From the NCBI RefSeq assembly GCF_008630635.1, contig NZ_CP043869.1, positions 620,001-684,000 on the forward strand: a stretch of 64,000 bases of DNA, read 5' to 3'. The notes beneath the pieces were generated by a model. The model made no database searches, was not told where the DNA came from, and saw nothing but the letters and a program-made list of their open reading frames with translations. Both the position numbers and the translations under genes were made by a program. Positions 15,962 to 25,957 of this stretch are shown here, piece by piece; position 1 is the first letter of the stretch; every line of letters starts with the position of its first letter. This DNA is from Neptunomonas concharum. Its GTDB lineage: Bacteria; Pseudomonadota; Gammaproteobacteria; Pseudomonadales; Balneatricaceae.

Positions 15962-16885
15962 ATGAAAAAAGGCGTAATGAGACCTGGTCATATCCAGATT
16001 CGGGTCTTGGATATGGATGAGGCATTGAAACACTACCGAGATCTTTTAGGACTCATCGAGATGGATCGAGATGATCAAGGACGTGTCTACCTGAAAGGGT
16101 GGACAGAGGTGGACAAATTCTCGGTTGTCCTAAGGGAGTCTGATACACCGGGCATGGACTTCACCGGTTACAAATGTGTCAGCGAGGCTGTTGTGGACCA
16201 ATTACGTGAAGAGTTGATCGCGTTTGGCTGCCAGCTCGAAGACATTCCTGCGGGTGAGCTAAAGGGATGCGGTCGTCGAGTACGCTTTGACTCACCAACA
16301 GGGCATCACTTCGAAATATATGCGACAAAAGAGCAAACCGGAAAATGGGGCCTTTCTCCAACCAATCCAGAGGCTTGGCCGCGGGGCTTAACCGGCATCA
16401 AGGCAACACGCTTTGATCACTGCTTGCTTTACGGTGATGATCTGGATGGGACTCTGAAACTCTTTACTGAGGTATTGGGTTTTGATTTGGCAGAGCAAGT
16501 GTTGGATGAAAATAATACGCGAGTAGCGCAGTTTTTAACCGCTTCAATGAAAGCTCACGATGTTGCGTTTATAAAACATCCAGAAAAAAACAAGTTCCAC
16601 CATGCCTCTTTCTACCTGGAAACTTGGGAGGATGTGCTGCGCGCAGCGGATCTGATTTCAATGACGGATACATCTATCGATATCGGCCCTACACGACATG
16701 GTTTGACCCATGGCAAAACGATCTACTTCTTTGATCCATCGGGAAACCGCTCAGAAGTCTTCTGTGGAGGTGATTATCACTACCCTGATCATGAGCCAGT
16801 GACGTGGACAACAGACTCCTTAGGCAAAGCAATCTTTTATCACGATCGTCAATTAAATGAGCGCTTCCTGACGGCCTTAACCTAA
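15962..16885 (+). CDS. dmpB: Catechol 2,3-dioxygenase
   Basis: A 307-residue extradiol (meta-cleaving) Fe(II) dioxygenase converting catechol to 2-hydroxymuconic semialdehyde. The length equals XylE and DmpB. The iron ligands H153, H214 and E265 and the active-site H199, H246 and Y255 are all present at the same residue numbers as in Pseudomonas enzymes. Two glyoxalase-fold modules are evident. Placed after its reactivating ferredoxin. Confidence 0.97.
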   Translation: MKKGVMRPGHIQIRVLDMDEALKHYRDLLGLIEMDRDDQGRVYLKGWTEVDKFSVVLRESDTPGMDFTGYKCVSEAVVDQLREELIAFGCQLEDIPAGELKGCGRRVRFDSPTGHHFEIYATKEQTGKWGLSPTNPEAWPRGLTGIKATRFDHCLLYGDDLDGTLKLFTEVLGFDLAEQVLDENNTRVAQFLTASMKAHDVAFIKHPEKNKFHHASFYLETWEDVLRAADLISMTDTSIDIGPTRHGLTHGKTIYFFDPSGNRSEVFCGGDYHYPDHEPVTWTTDSLGKAIFYHDRQLNERFLTALT

Positions 16886-16961
16886 TTGAGATCGACAGCA
16901 GGCTTACCTCCCCTTCGTTTGCCTGCTGTCGATACTGGGTTGCCAGTAATGAGAGAACAAC

Positions 16962-18422
16962 ATGAAAGAATTCAGACATTTTATCAACGGTGAATACACC
17001 GCATCGGTGAACGGCAAGACCTTTGAAAACCGCAGCCCTGTGGATAACAGTCTCATTGGTATGGTGCATGAGGCGGGCCAAATAGAAGTGGATGCTGCTG
17101 TAAAAGCAGCAAAACAGGCGCTCAAAGGGCCCTGGGGTCGAATGACTGCAGCACAACGTACTGCTTTGCTGAATAAAGTAGCGGATCGAATAAATGAGCG
17201 TTTTGATGAGTTTTTGCACGCGGAGTGCCTAGATACAGGAAAGCCTCACAGTATCGCATGTCATATCGATATTCCCCGGGGCGCTGCTAATTTTAAAGCG
17301 TTTTCTGAAACATTATCCAACCATCCTACCGAAGGATTTCGACTGGATACACCGGACGGAAAAGGAGCCCTTAATGTAGGGCATCGTACGCCAAAAGGCG
17401 TAATTGCTGTGATCTCTCCTTGGAATCTGCCTCTGCTATTGATGACGTGGAAGGTGGGGCCTGCGCTAGCCTGTGGTAATACGGTTGTGGTGAAGCCTTC
17501 TGAGGAAACCCCTGCAACAACAACGTTGTTGGGAGAAGTTATGAATGAGTGTGGCGTACCTGCGGGCGTGTTCAATGTGGTTCATGGCTTTGGGCCGCAA
17601 TCAGCAGGTGAATTTCTCACCACTCATCCGCTGGTGGATGCCATTACCTTTACGGGTGAAACTCGTACGGGTGAGGCAATCATGAAAGCCGCTTCAGTAG
17701 GCTTACGAAATATTTCATTGGAATGCGGTGGTAAAAACCCAGGTATTGTCTTTGCAGACTGCGATTTGGAAAAAGCTGTTGAGGGCACAATGCGTTCTGC
17801 TTTCGTCAATTGTGGGCAGGTATGTTTAGGAACGGAGCGTGTCTATGTTGAACGTCCTATATACGACGCCTTTCTTAAAAGAATGAAAGAAGAAGTTGCC
17901 AAGCTCAAGCTAGGACGCCCAGAAGATCCCGAAGCTAATTTCGGCCCCTTAGTCAGCTTGGAGCATAGGGATAAAGTGATCTCCTATTATCAGCTGGCGG
18001 TGGAAGAAGGTGCGACCGTAGAGATTGGTGGTGGTATCCCTGATATGGGAGTGGATTTGAATAATGGTGCTTGGGTTGAGCCGACTATTTGGACAGGCCT
18101 CAAGGATGATGCGCGTGTAATCAATGAAGAGATATTCGGCCCTTGCTGCCACATTCGTCCCTTCGATACAGAAGAGGAAGTTATCGCGCTGGCTAACGAT
18201 ACCCATTATGGGCTTGCGGCCGCGATCTGGACTGAGAACAGTGCAAAAGCTGTGCGGGTAGCCGAGCAGATGGAAACGGGCTTGGTCTGGATTAACAGCT
18301 GGTTTTTACGAGATTTACGAACAGCATTTGGTGGCGCTAAACAATCAGGCATTGGCCGTGAAGGGGGTGTCCATGGATTGGAATTTTATACAGAGCTGAA
18401 AAACATCTGCATCAAACTTTGA
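16962..18422 (+). CDS. dmpC: 2-hydroxymuconic semialdehyde dehydrogenase
   Basis: A 486-residue NAD+-dependent aldehyde dehydrogenase oxidising 2-hydroxymuconic semialdehyde to 2-hydroxymuconate (the 4-oxalocrotonate branch). Family motifs: SPWNLPLLLMTWKVGPALACG (cofactor-site region), FTGETRTGE, LECGGKNP (catalytic Glu) and NCGQVCLG (catalytic Cys). The length matches DmpC. A 76-bp gap after dmpB has no promoter or terminator that I can recognise. Because dmpD is missing, all ring-cleavage product must pass through this enzyme. Confidence 0.96.
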   Translation: MKEFRHFINGEYTASVNGKTFENRSPVDNSLIGMVHEAGQIEVDAAVKAAKQALKGPWGRMTAAQRTALLNKVADRINERFDEFLHAECLDTGKPHSIACHIDIPRGAANFKAFSETLSNHPTEGFRLDTPDGKGALNVGHRTPKGVIAVISPWNLPLLLMTWKVGPALACGNTVVVKPSEETPATTTLLGEVMNECGVPAGVFNVVHGFGPQSAGEFLTTHPLVDAITFTGETRTGEAIMKAASVGLRNISLECGGKNPGIVFADCDLEKAVEGTMRSAFVNCGQVCLGTERVYVERPIYDAFLKRMKEEVAKLKLGRPEDPEANFGPLVSLEHRDKVISYYQLAVEEGATVEIGGGIPDMGVDLNNGAWVEPTIWTGLKDDARVINEEIFGPCCHIRPFDTEEEVIALANDTHYGLAAAIWTENSAKAVRVAEQMETGLVWINSWFLRDLRTAFGGAKQSGIGREGGVHGLEFYTELKNICIKL

Positions 18423-18441
18423 GTCGCTACGAGGAATCATT

Positions 18442-19227
18442 ATGGATCAACAACAGATTATGGCCTGTGGCGATGAGCTTTTTGAAGCGATGCTGCAACG
18501 CCACACATTACGACCGTTCACAGAGCGTTTTAGTGATATCTCGATTGAAGATGCTTATCACATCTCCCTTCGTATGGTTGAGCGCCGTGTTGAAGCCGGC
18601 GAAAAGATTATAGGTAAAAAAATAGGTGTGACCTCCAAAGCAGTGCAAAACATGCTGAATGTTCACCAACCAGATTTTGGCTATCTGACGGATAAGATGG
18701 CTTATAACCAAGGTGAAGAGATGCCAATCAGTGAGCGGCTTATTCAACCCAGAGCTGAAGGTGAGATCGCCTTTATCCTTAAAAAAGATTTGATGGGACC
18801 TGGCGTTACTAATGCAGATGTTCTGGCCGCCACTGAATGTGTGATGCCGTGCTTTGAAATCGTCGATTCGCGTATCGAAAACTGGCAAATCAAAATTCAG
18901 GATACCGTTGCAGACAATGCCTCATGTGGTCTTTTCGTGTTGGGAGATTCTGCCGTAGATCCGCGTAAAGTAGATTTGGCAACCTGTGGCATGGTGGTAG
19001 AAAAAAATGGTGCCATTCTCAGCACAGGCGCAGGTGCGGCTGCGCTGGGTAGCCCGGTTAACTGTGTGGCTTGGTTAGCTAATACACTAGGTAGTTTTGG
19101 TATTGGTTTGAAGGCTGGTGAAGTCATTCTTTCAGGCTCATTGGTGCCTTTAGAACCTGTTCAGGCTGGTGACTTTATGAGCGTGAGCATCGGCGGTATT
19201 GGTCGTGCCTCCGTTCGTTTCGTTTAA
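18442..19227 (+). CDS. dmpE: 2-oxopent-4-enoate hydratase
   Basis: A 261-residue hydratase of the fumarylacetoacetase-like fold that adds water to 2-hydroxypenta-2,4-dienoate to form 4-hydroxy-2-oxovalerate. It is paralogous to dmpH downstream. The two share the KIIGKKIGVTSKA-type and RAEGEIAF metal-binding segments. The IDSRIENWQIKIQDTVADNAS stretch is hydratase-like. It begins 19 nt after dmpC, where dmpD would lie in Pseudomonas. Confidence 0.93.
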   Translation: MDQQQIMACGDELFEAMLQRHTLRPFTERFSDISIEDAYHISLRMVERRVEAGEKIIGKKIGVTSKAVQNMLNVHQPDFGYLTDKMAYNQGEEMPISERLIQPRAEGEIAFILKKDLMGPGVTNADVLAATECVMPCFEIVDSRIENWQIKIQDTVADNASCGLFVLGDSAVDPRKVDLATCGMVVEKNGAILSTGAGAAALGSPVNCVAWLANTLGSFGIGLKAGEVILSGSLVPLEPVQAGDFMSVSIGGIGRASVRFV

Positions 19228-19242
19228 GGTAGGAGATCAACT

Positions 19243-20154
19243 ATGAGTAAAAAACTAAAAGCCGTCATTATCGGCCCCGGCAATATTGGTACCGATCTTC
19301 TTATGAAAATGAAGCGCTCTGAGTGGATCGAACCTGTTTGGATGGTGGGTATTGATCCTACTTCTGAAGGGCTGCAGCGTGCTGAGCAGATGGGAATCAA
19401 AACCTGCTCTACCGGTGTGGATGGAATTTTGCCGCATATCGTTGCTGACGATATTCGTGTGGCGTTTGATGCAACATCTGCTTATGTGCATGCAGAAAAC
19501 AGCCGTAAATTAAATGAGCTTGGGGTCATTATGGTGGATCTGACACCAGCGGCGATTGGTCCCTATTGTGTGCCCCCTGTTAATTTGCAGGACCATGCGA
19601 AAAATCTTGAGATGAATGTCAACATGGTGACGTGTGGTGGTCAAGCCACTATCCCTATGGTGGCTGCTGTTTCAAGAGTGCAGCCAGTTGAGTATGGTGA
19701 AATTGTGGCGACTGTTTCTTCTCGTTCTGTTGGGCCTGGGACGCGTCAGAACATCGATGAATTTACCCGTACTACGTCGGGTGCGGTTGAGAAGGTAGGT
19801 GGGGCGAAACAAGGTAAGGCAATCATTATTATCAACCCAGCCGAACCACCTCTGATGATGCGGGATACTATCCACTGTCTGACTGAAAGTGCTCCTGATC
19901 AGGCGGCTATTACCGAATCCGTTCACGCCATGGTTAAAGAGGTACAGAAGTATGTACCTGGCTATCGTCTTGTGAATGGCCCTGTCTTTGATGGAAATAA
20001 AGTCTCTGTTTTCATGGAAGTAGAAGGGCTGGGTGACTTCCTTCCCAAGTATGCTGGCAACCTTGACATTATGACGGCGGCGGGATTACGCACTGCTGAA
20101 ATGTTCGCGGAAGAAGCGGCAAACGGCACAATCACTTTACCGGCGCGCGGCTAA
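19243..20154 (+). CDS. dmpF: Acetaldehyde dehydrogenase (acylating)
   Basis: A 303-residue CoA-acylating dehydrogenase turning acetaldehyde, NAD+ and CoA into acetyl-CoA. An N-terminal Rossmann motif ([10 protein letters not shown]) and the catalytic C131 in [12 protein letters not shown] are visible. In the family it forms a channelled complex with the aldolase DmpG, which is the next gene. The pathway thereby avoids release of toxic acetaldehyde. Confidence 0.96.
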   Translation: MSKKLKAVIIGPGNIGTDLLMKMKRSEWIEPVWMVGIDPTSEGLQRAEQMGIKTCSTGVDGILPHIVADDIRVAFDATSAYVHAENSRKLNELGVIMVDLTPAAIGPYCVPPVNLQDHAKNLEMNVNMVTCGGQATIPMVAAVSRVQPVEYGEIVATVSSRSVGPGTRQNIDEFTRTTSGAVEKVGGAKQGKAIIIINPAEPPLMMRDTIHCLTESAPDQAAITESVHAMVKEVQKYVPGYRLVNGPVFDGNKVSVFMEVEGLGDFLPKYAGNLDIMTAAGLRTAEMFAEEAANGTITLPARG

Positions 20155-20170
20155 GCAGAGGAGAAATAGT

Positions 20171-21199
20171 ATGAATCTTAAAGGTAAACAGGTCACTCTG
20201 CATGATATGAGTTTGCGAGACGGGATGCATGCCAAGCGTCATCAGATCTCATTGGACGAAATGGTGTCCATTGCAACAGGTTTGGATGAAGCGGGTATGC
20301 CCCTGATCGAAGTTACCCACGGCGATGGTCTTGGCGGTACTTCGCTTAACTATGGCTTCCCTGCCCATAGTGATGAGGAGTATCTCAGTGCAGTCGTTCC
20401 AAAAATGAAAAATGCTAAGGTGTCGGCTTTATTGTTACCGGGCATTGGTACGGTCGACCACCTGAAGATGGCGAAAGATCATGGCGTAACGACTATTCGG
20501 GTAGCAACACACTGTACAGAAGCGGATGTATCTGAGCAGCATATAGGTATGGCCGCCAAAATGGAGATGGATACGGTCGGCTTTCTTATGATGGCGCATA
20601 TGGTGACTGCAGATAAGCTATTGGAACAAGCGCGTTTGATGGAGAGTTATGGCGCGAATTGTATTTATTGCACTGATTCCGCTGGGTATATGTTGCCGGA
20701 TGAGGTTACAGAGAAACTGGGCTTTTTACGTGCAGAACTGAATCCTCAAACAGAACTAGGTTTCCATGGCCACCATAATATGGCAATGGGTGTTGCCAAC
20801 TCGTTAGCTGCTATTGAAGCTGGCGCTAATCGTATTGATGGTTCTGTTGCGGGGCTGGGTGCCGGTGCTGGTAACACACCTTTAGAAGTACTGGTTGCTG
20901 TATTGCATCGTATGGAAGTCCAGACAGGTATTGATCTGTATAAGATCATGGATGTGGCTGAAGATCTTGTTGTGCCGATGATGGATCATCCGATTCGTGT
21001 TGACCGCGATGCTTTAACGTTGGGTTATGCAGGTGTTTATTCTTCCTTCTTGCTGTTTGCGAAACGCGCTGAAGCTAAATACGGTATTCAGGCACGAGAT
21101 ATTCTGGTTGAGTTGGGATGTCGAGGCACCGTAGGTGGCCAGGAAGATATGATCGAAGATCTGGCGTTAACGATGGCTAAGCAACGAGGGCTGATCTAA
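20171..21199 (+). CDS. dmpG: 4-hydroxy-2-oxovalerate aldolase
   Basis: A 342-residue TIM-barrel aldolase of the HMG-CoA lyase-like group, cleaving 4-hydroxy-2-oxovalerate to pyruvate and acetaldehyde. The catalytic and metal residues are visible as R16-D17 in [10 protein letters not shown] and the His pair in [12 protein letters not shown]. It is partner of DmpF. Its stop codon overlaps the dmpH start (TAATG), so the two are translationally coupled. Confidence 0.96.
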   Translation: MNLKGKQVTLHDMSLRDGMHAKRHQISLDEMVSIATGLDEAGMPLIEVTHGDGLGGTSLNYGFPAHSDEEYLSAVVPKMKNAKVSALLLPGIGTVDHLKMAKDHGVTTIRVATHCTEADVSEQHIGMAAKMEMDTVGFLMMAHMVTADKLLEQARLMESYGANCIYCTDSAGYMLPDEVTEKLGFLRAELNPQTELGFHGHHNMAMGVANSLAAIEAGANRIDGSVAGLGAGAGNTPLEVLVAVLHRMEVQTGIDLYKIMDVAEDLVVPMMDHPIRVDRDALTLGYAGVYSSFLLFAKRAEAKYGIQARDILVELGCRGTVGGQEDMIEDLALTMAKQRGLI

Positions 21200-21990
21200 T
21201 GGGTAATTTGACGCAAGCGCAGATAGAAGAACTGGCGATTCATTGTGAGAATGCAGAGTTGCAGGCATACGAAATCACCAAGATCACGGATGATTTCCCC
21301 GACATGACCTACGAAGATGCTTTTGATATTCAATGGGCGGCACGTCGCCGTAAAGAAGCACGTGGCCATAAAATTGTGGGTATGAAAATGGGGCTGACGT
21401 CGTGGGCGAAAATGGCCCAAATGGGGGTGGAACACCCTTGTTATGGCTATCTGGCGGACTATTTCAGCGTACCAGAGGGTGGGGAAATTCAGATGGATGA
21501 ACTGATTCATCCAAAGATTGAAGCAGAGATCGCTTTTGTGACAAAAGCACCGCTGAAAGGCCCAGGTGTGCATATTGGAGATGTACTAAGAGCCACTGAC
21601 TTTGTGATCCCTGCGGTAGAAGTCATTGATTCCCGTTATAAGGATTTCAAGTTTGATTTGAAAAGCGTGATCGCAGATAACTCATCCTCTTGTCGATTTA
21701 TCACCGGTGGTCGTATGGCGAATGTTGAAGATGTTGATCTTCAAACATTGGGTGTAGTGATGGAGATCAACGGTGAGATCGTGGCTACGGGAGCCGGTGC
21801 AGCCGTGCTTGGTCATCCCGCCGCTTCGGTTGCCATGCTAGCTAATATGTTGGGTGAGCGAGGAGAAGAGATACCCGCCGGTACTTTTATTATGACAGGG
21901 GGCATTACCGCGGCTGTTACTGTGAATAAAGGGGATGCTATTAATATTCGTTATCAAGGTTTAGGTGCGATCACTGCACGCTTTGTATAG
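21199..21990 (+). CDS. dmpH: 4-oxalocrotonate decarboxylase
   Basis: A 263-residue decarboxylase, paralogue of DmpE, that converts 4-oxalocrotonate to 2-hydroxypenta-2,4-dienoate and is known to complex with the hydratase. The motifs [20 protein letters not shown] and the metal-site region [20 protein letters not shown] support the call. The start overlaps the dmpG stop by one base. Distinguishing DmpE from DmpH rests on gene order and on segment-level similarity. Confidence 0.93.
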   Translation: MGNLTQAQIEELAIHCENAELQAYEITKITDDFPDMTYEDAFDIQWAARRRKEARGHKIVGMKMGLTSWAKMAQMGVEHPCYGYLADYFSVPEGGEIQMDELIHPKIEAEIAFVTKAPLKGPGVHIGDVLRATDFVIPAVEVIDSRYKDFKFDLKSVIADNSSSCRFITGGRMANVEDVDLQTLGVVMEINGEIVATGAGAAVLGHPAASVAMLANMLGERGEEIPAGTFIMTGGITAAVTVNKGDAINIRYQGLGAITARFV

Positions 21991-21998
21991 GAGGGTCT

Positions 21999-22190
21999 AT
22001 GCCAATAGCACAGCTGCACATTATGGAGGGACGTAGTGATGAGCAAAAGGAACAGTTGATAGCAGAAGTAACATCTGCCATCGCTCGCTCAATCGACGCC
22101 CCTGAGCAAAATATTCGTGTGATCATTACTGAAATGCCTAAACAGCATTTTGGTATTGGGGGCCAATCGGCCAAAAAACTGGGGCGTTAG
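21999..22190 (+). CDS. dmpI: 4-oxalocrotonate tautomerase
   Basis: A 63-residue tautomerase. After Met removal the catalytic Pro1 is exposed ([20 protein letters not shown]), and the Arg pair needed for substrate binding can be seen (R11 region and IRVIITEM). It isomerises 2-hydroxymuconate to 4-oxalocrotonate. It is the last gene of the operon, 49 bp before a GC-rich terminator. Confidence 0.95.
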   Translation: MPIAQLHIMEGRSDEQKEQLIAEVTSAIARSIDAPEQNIRVIITEMPKQHFGIGGQSAKKLGR

Positions 22191-22238
22191 TTTCAGAGCT
22201 TTTTCAACTCATCGACGGTTAGTACCTGACCGTATTTT

Positions 22239-22260
22239 CCCCGCTTCGGCGGGGTTTTTT
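22239..22260 (+). terminator. Terminator of the phenol operon
   Basis: CCCCGC-TTCG-GCGGGG, a perfect 6-bp stem with a stable UUCG-type tetraloop, followed by six T. It separates the phenol operon from the envelope operon, so the latter must have its own promoter. Confidence 0.97.
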
Positions 22261-22287
22261 ATGCCTAAAAATCGGTTTAGTAAAAAG

Positions 22288-22332
22288 TGATGATTTGCTA
22301 AATCGCCGTGTGAATAAGTGATTATTTCATCA
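22288..22332 (+). promoter_or_regulatory. Candidate DmpR upstream activating sequences (envelope operon)
   Basis: TGATGA (22288-22293) and TCATCA (22327-22332) lie 178 and 139 bp before the -12 GC of the next sigma-54 promoter. The corresponding cores at the phenol promoter are at 182 and 144 bp. The 330-bp gap between dmpI and the lipoprotein gene otherwise holds the terminator, an AT-rich tract and the promoter. Assignment to the same activator is inference. Confidence 0.45.
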
Positions 22333-22451
22333 GTTTAATGAGGCTTTAGCGCATCTGATTACAGCTGCATATTTAGAATATCTAACGTTTTGAATCTATA
22401 ACCTTATGAATAATAAGAAATAATTAAAAAATTATCTGCTTTTTTTGGCAC

Positions 22452-22467
22452 TGGCACAGCCATTGCT
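22452..22467 (+). promoter_or_regulatory. Sigma-54 promoter of the envelope operon
   Basis: TGGCACAGCCATTGCT is a perfect -24/-12 element differing from the phenol promoter element (TGGCACACCCATTGCT) at one spacer base. Predicted start near 22478, 43 bp before the lipoprotein ORF. The nearest sigma-54 activator gene is dmpR. Confidence 0.93.
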
Positions 22468-22520
22468 CTACATCAGTTTAGGCACATAGCCTGTCGTAAA
22501 TTCAAAAAAGAAAAATAAAA

Positions 22521-23489
22521 ATGAATGATTCTAAGATACAAAAAAAGCCGGCCAGCTATCGGCTGGCAGTCATGCTGACTCTTCCCGTTGTGATGGGAGG
22601 GTGTGAAGCAAAGTTGGATCTGAGCGGTATCGGAAAAGAACTCGAAAACCCGATACGTCGAACCGATCAATTTCAAGCCCTAGCACATCATACTCAACAA
22701 GTGGTTGCTGTTGGGAATCAAGGAGTCATTCTGGCAGCAGATGTGAACTCCTTAAATTGGCGGCGTACTGAACTTCCAGGACAGCCAGGGTTGATAGATG
22801 TTGATGCATGTGAAGATGGACGATTTATTGCTCTGAGCTTTGATCGGACATTATGGACGAGCACTGATGGCGCACAGTCTTGGCAACCTCAATCAATCCC
22901 TACGTCTGAAAACTTACTCGACTTAACGTGTTCACCAGATAACAGCATTTGGGCTGTTGGTAGCTTCTCTACCGTAATGGTTTCTAAAGACCATGGGAAG
23001 AGTTGGCAAGAGAGCACCTTAAATGAAGATGCCATGTTAACGGGTATCCAATTTCTCACCAAACAGACGGCCTATCTTACAGGTGAATTTGGTCTGGTAT
23101 TCAGAACAGATGATGCCGGTAAGAACTGGTTCCCACTTGAACCCATACCCGAAGACTTCTACCCCCAAGCCGCTTTTTTTCAGGATCGTCAACATGGCTG
23201 GGTTGTCGGTTTAGATGGTCGAGTGATGGCGACGCGTGATGCCGGTGAAAGCTGGGAACGACAAACGTCTGGAACAGTAGCTCCTTTGTATGGTGTCACT
23301 GGAGGAAAGCAAAGAGTAGCCGTTGGTGAGAACGGTGTTTTGCTTAAAAACGATACATCAGGTGACGTCTGGCAATCGAGCAACCCCACCGGCATATCGG
23401 CCTATATTCGCGACGCGCTTTGGTTGAACGATAAAACGCTTTTGTTAGCGGGCGGCAATGGCACGCTCAAAACGCTGAGCCTCCCTTAA
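22521..23489 (+). CDS. Ycf48/BNR-type beta-propeller lipoprotein
   Basis: A 322-residue exported protein. A hydrophobic segment ends in a lipobox-like VVMGGC (Cys about residue 28), so it is probably a lipoprotein. The rest is a propeller with Asp-box repeats: STDGAQSW, SKDHGKSW, RTDDAGKNW and TRDAGESW. It resembles the Ycf48/photosystem-II-assembly-like proteins often found beside MMPL proteins in non-photosynthetic degraders. It is first in a four-gene operon with an RND protein and DUF1302/DUF1329 genes. The exact role is unknown; it may join the inner-membrane pump to outer-membrane parts. Confidence 0.82.
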   Translation: MNDSKIQKKPASYRLAVMLTLPVVMGGCEAKLDLSGIGKELENPIRRTDQFQALAHHTQQVVAVGNQGVILAADVNSLNWRRTELPGQPGLIDVDACEDGRFIALSFDRTLWTSTDGAQSWQPQSIPTSENLLDLTCSPDNSIWAVGSFSTVMVSKDHGKSWQESTLNEDAMLTGIQFLTKQTAYLTGEFGLVFRTDDAGKNWFPLEPIPEDFYPQAAFFQDRQHGWVVGLDGRVMATRDAGESWERQTSGTVAPLYGVTGGKQRVAVGENGVLLKNDTSGDVWQSSNPTGISAYIRDALWLNDKTLLLAGGNGTLKTLSLP

Positions 23490-23507
23490 CTCTTTGTAGG
23501 TATTGCT

Positions 23508-25952
23508 ATGACGGATAAACATTCTGCTGATGCGCATAAAGCAACACATTGGTTGCACCGATTGGATGGCCAAGCATTTCGTCATCCAAAAATTATTTTA
23601 AGTCTGATTTTAGCGGCAACTTTATTTTTTGCAGCTCAAATACCCGCAGTGAAGATCTATTCCGATTTTGCTGATTTGCTACCACAGACGCATCCCTATA
23701 TTGAGCTTCATAACGAGATTAAAGAATCTTTTGGGGGGGCGAATGTCATTATTGTCGGAGTTGAGTCGACAAAGGGTGACATTTTTACGAACGATACGCT
23801 GGCGCGTATTCACCGTATTACGCAAGCGGTTGATAGCTTGCCTGGAGTTAACCACAACTTGGTGGTGAGTGTTACACATCGAAACTCTCGTCAAGTCTGG
23901 CTAACACCAGAAGGCAACGTTAACTCCGAACCTTACTACAATCCTGAGCATCAATCGTTGAGTGATAATGAGCTTGCGCAAATGCGAAAAGCGATTGGAG
24001 CTGATCCGCGTGTGTTTGGGCCATTAGTTAGCCCCGATATGAAAATGGCACTGGTAAAAGCTCAGTTGAATGAAGGGCAATTGGATTATGCTGCAACGTT
24101 TGAGCAAATTCAGGCACTGCGTGGACAAGAGGCTGCTGATGGCATTCGTATTCATGTAACGGGCCAACCGGTTTTGGTGGGCTGGGCGTATCAGTATCTT
24201 GGGCAGATTATAGAAATATTCCTCTTTACTGCGTTGATTATGATCGGCTTGCTGGTGTTTTATTTTCGCAAAGCGTATGGAATTCTGGTGCCGTTGGCGG
24301 GTGTAATTGTCTCTTCCATATGGGGGTTAGGCATTATTTCGTTGTTTGGTTATAACCTTGACCCTCTCAGTCTCGTTATTCCATTCCTGATTTCTGCCCG
24401 TGCAATGTCCCATGGTATTCAGCTGGTGGAGCGCTATTATCTAGAGTTAAACGAGCATGCTGATCACCATAAAGCGGCTCGTTTGACGTTTGAGAATCTA
24501 TTTCGTCCGGGAAGTTTAGGTGTGGTGTCGGATGCGATAGGTCTACTGCTTATCGCTATCGGGTCTATCCCTCTTAATACGAAGCTGGCGCATTATGCAT
24601 CCATTTGGGCGCTTAGTATTATTTTAACCGTTTTATTAGCAGTACCTTTGCTTCTTTCTATTCTGCCTAAACCCAAAGATATTGATATACGACACAACCT
24701 GTTTCGCAGTGTGGGGTTTCTGTGTGCTGAATTGATCAGTAGTGAAAAGTCTGCCAAGCGTGCACTGCTATTTGCTGCATTTTTGCTGATGTCGGGTCTG
24801 TACTTCGCTTCGCATGTGGTGATTGGTGAGTCTGAGCCGGGGTCTCCTATTCTTTATCAGGACCATGATTACAACCTCTCTTCACGGGCTATCAATGATA
24901 GTTTTCCCGGGTCTGAAGAGATGTACATCGTGGCTGAAACCTCCGAAAAAGGTGGAATAAAGCGTCCTGACGTCTTAGCTGCTTTGGCTGATTTTAAGCG
25001 ACATATGTTGCTGGATCCTGAAGTGGGTGGGGCCAAAGGTATCCCAGATTTGGTCGTACAGGTGAATCGACTGCTGCATAACAATGACCCTCGTTGGGCA
25101 CAAATCCCAGATGATGAGAGATATGTTGGGGGGTTGATGTTTACTTATATGATGTCAAATCCTATCCCAGGGGCGCTCAATGAGTTCGTTGATACAGACG
25201 AACGAGTCGCCAACTTGGTGTTTTATTACAAAGATCACCAAGGTGAGACCATCAGAAGGGCGATCCACTCTGCCAAGACATGGATTGCGGATAACGAAGG
25301 CAAAGTTGAGGGCTTAACGATCCGCTTGGCTGGAGGCACGATTGGAGTTATCGCCTCACAAAACGAAGCGGCTTTTGAAACGAACCTGTGGGTTCTGCCG
25401 TTGGTTTTCTTGCTGATTTTTATCTTCGTAACTTTTTTCTATACCTCGGTCATGGCCGGCACGATGATGCTGGGAGCCATGCTGTTTGCAACGACGCTCA
25501 CCTATGGATACATGGGGCTCATAGGCATGGGTATTAATAGTAATACCGTACCCATTATCGCGGTTGGTGTTGGGGTAGGCATCGATTACTCAATCTACAT
25601 GATGGATAGAATCCGTGCCGAAATGGTAACCCTTCAAGATTTGGGTGCTGCGGTTGGGCGGGCGATTAGTACAACAGGATTGGCAGTAAGTTTTACCGCA
25701 ATCACATTAATCGCCGGCATTGTTATGTGGGTGCTCTTGTCGGATCTGCGTTTTCAAGCGGATGCTGCTCTTTTGCTAATCGTGATGATTATCCTAAATG
25801 GCGCGGCCGCTATGCTTTTGGTACCTAGCTGGGTCTTGGTATTCAAGCCTAAATTCATTTGCAAAGCCTATGTTGATGAGGACGGTGTGATTCACAACGA
25901 TACCTCTGGCGAAGCTTTGTCTGTTTTAGAAAAACAAACCGTAAGGGGTTAA
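23508..25952 (+). CDS. MMPL/RND-family transporter
   Basis: An 814-residue inner-membrane protein with the duplicated RND layout: one helix (about 28-50), a large periplasmic loop, five helices (about 230-390), then the same again (helix near 410-430, loop, helices about 620-790). The second half keeps the proton-relay-like GVGIDYSIYMMDR motif. At the matching place the first half reads ARAMSHGIQLVER, with Ser in place of Asp. No membrane-fusion protein or TolC gene is nearby, so it is unlikely to be a classical tripartite drug pump. Substrate unknown; hydrophobic or aromatic compounds are suggested by context. Confidence 0.87.
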   Translation: MTDKHSADAHKATHWLHRLDGQAFRHPKIILSLILAATLFFAAQIPAVKIYSDFADLLPQTHPYIELHNEIKESFGGANVIIVGVESTKGDIFTNDTLARIHRITQAVDSLPGVNHNLVVSVTHRNSRQVWLTPEGNVNSEPYYNPEHQSLSDNELAQMRKAIGADPRVFGPLVSPDMKMALVKAQLNEGQLDYAATFEQIQALRGQEAADGIRIHVTGQPVLVGWAYQYLGQIIEIFLFTALIMIGLLVFYFRKAYGILVPLAGVIVSSIWGLGIISLFGYNLDPLSLVIPFLISARAMSHGIQLVERYYLELNEHADHHKAARLTFENLFRPGSLGVVSDAIGLLLIAIGSIPLNTKLAHYASIWALSIILTVLLAVPLLLSILPKPKDIDIRHNLFRSVGFLCAELISSEKSAKRALLFAAFLLMSGLYFASHVVIGESEPGSPILYQDHDYNLSSRAINDSFPGSEEMYIVAETSEKGGIKRPDVLAALADFKRHMLLDPEVGGAKGIPDLVVQVNRLLHNNDPRWAQIPDDERYVGGLMFTYMMSNPIPGALNEFVDTDERVANLVFYYKDHQGETIRRAIHSAKTWIADNEGKVEGLTIRLAGGTIGVIASQNEAAFETNLWVLPLVFLLIFIFVTFFYTSVMAGTMMLGAMLFATTLTYGYMGLIGMGINSNTVPIIAVGVGVGIDYSIYMMDRIRAEMVTLQDLGAAVGRAISTTGLAVSFTAITLIAGIVMWVLLSDLRFQADAALLLIVMIILNGAAAMLLVPSWVLVFKPKFICKAYVDEDGVIHNDTSGEALSVLEKQTVRG

Positions 25953-25957
25953 ATAAT

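Noticed and set aside
8802-22260. Phenol cluster as a genomic island integrated at tRNA-Arg(CCT)
   Set aside because: The cluster lies on the 5' side of the tRNA, whereas integration normally uses the 3' end. No integrase was seen, and I noticed no copy of the tRNA 3' end at the far border. A genome comparison would settle it.
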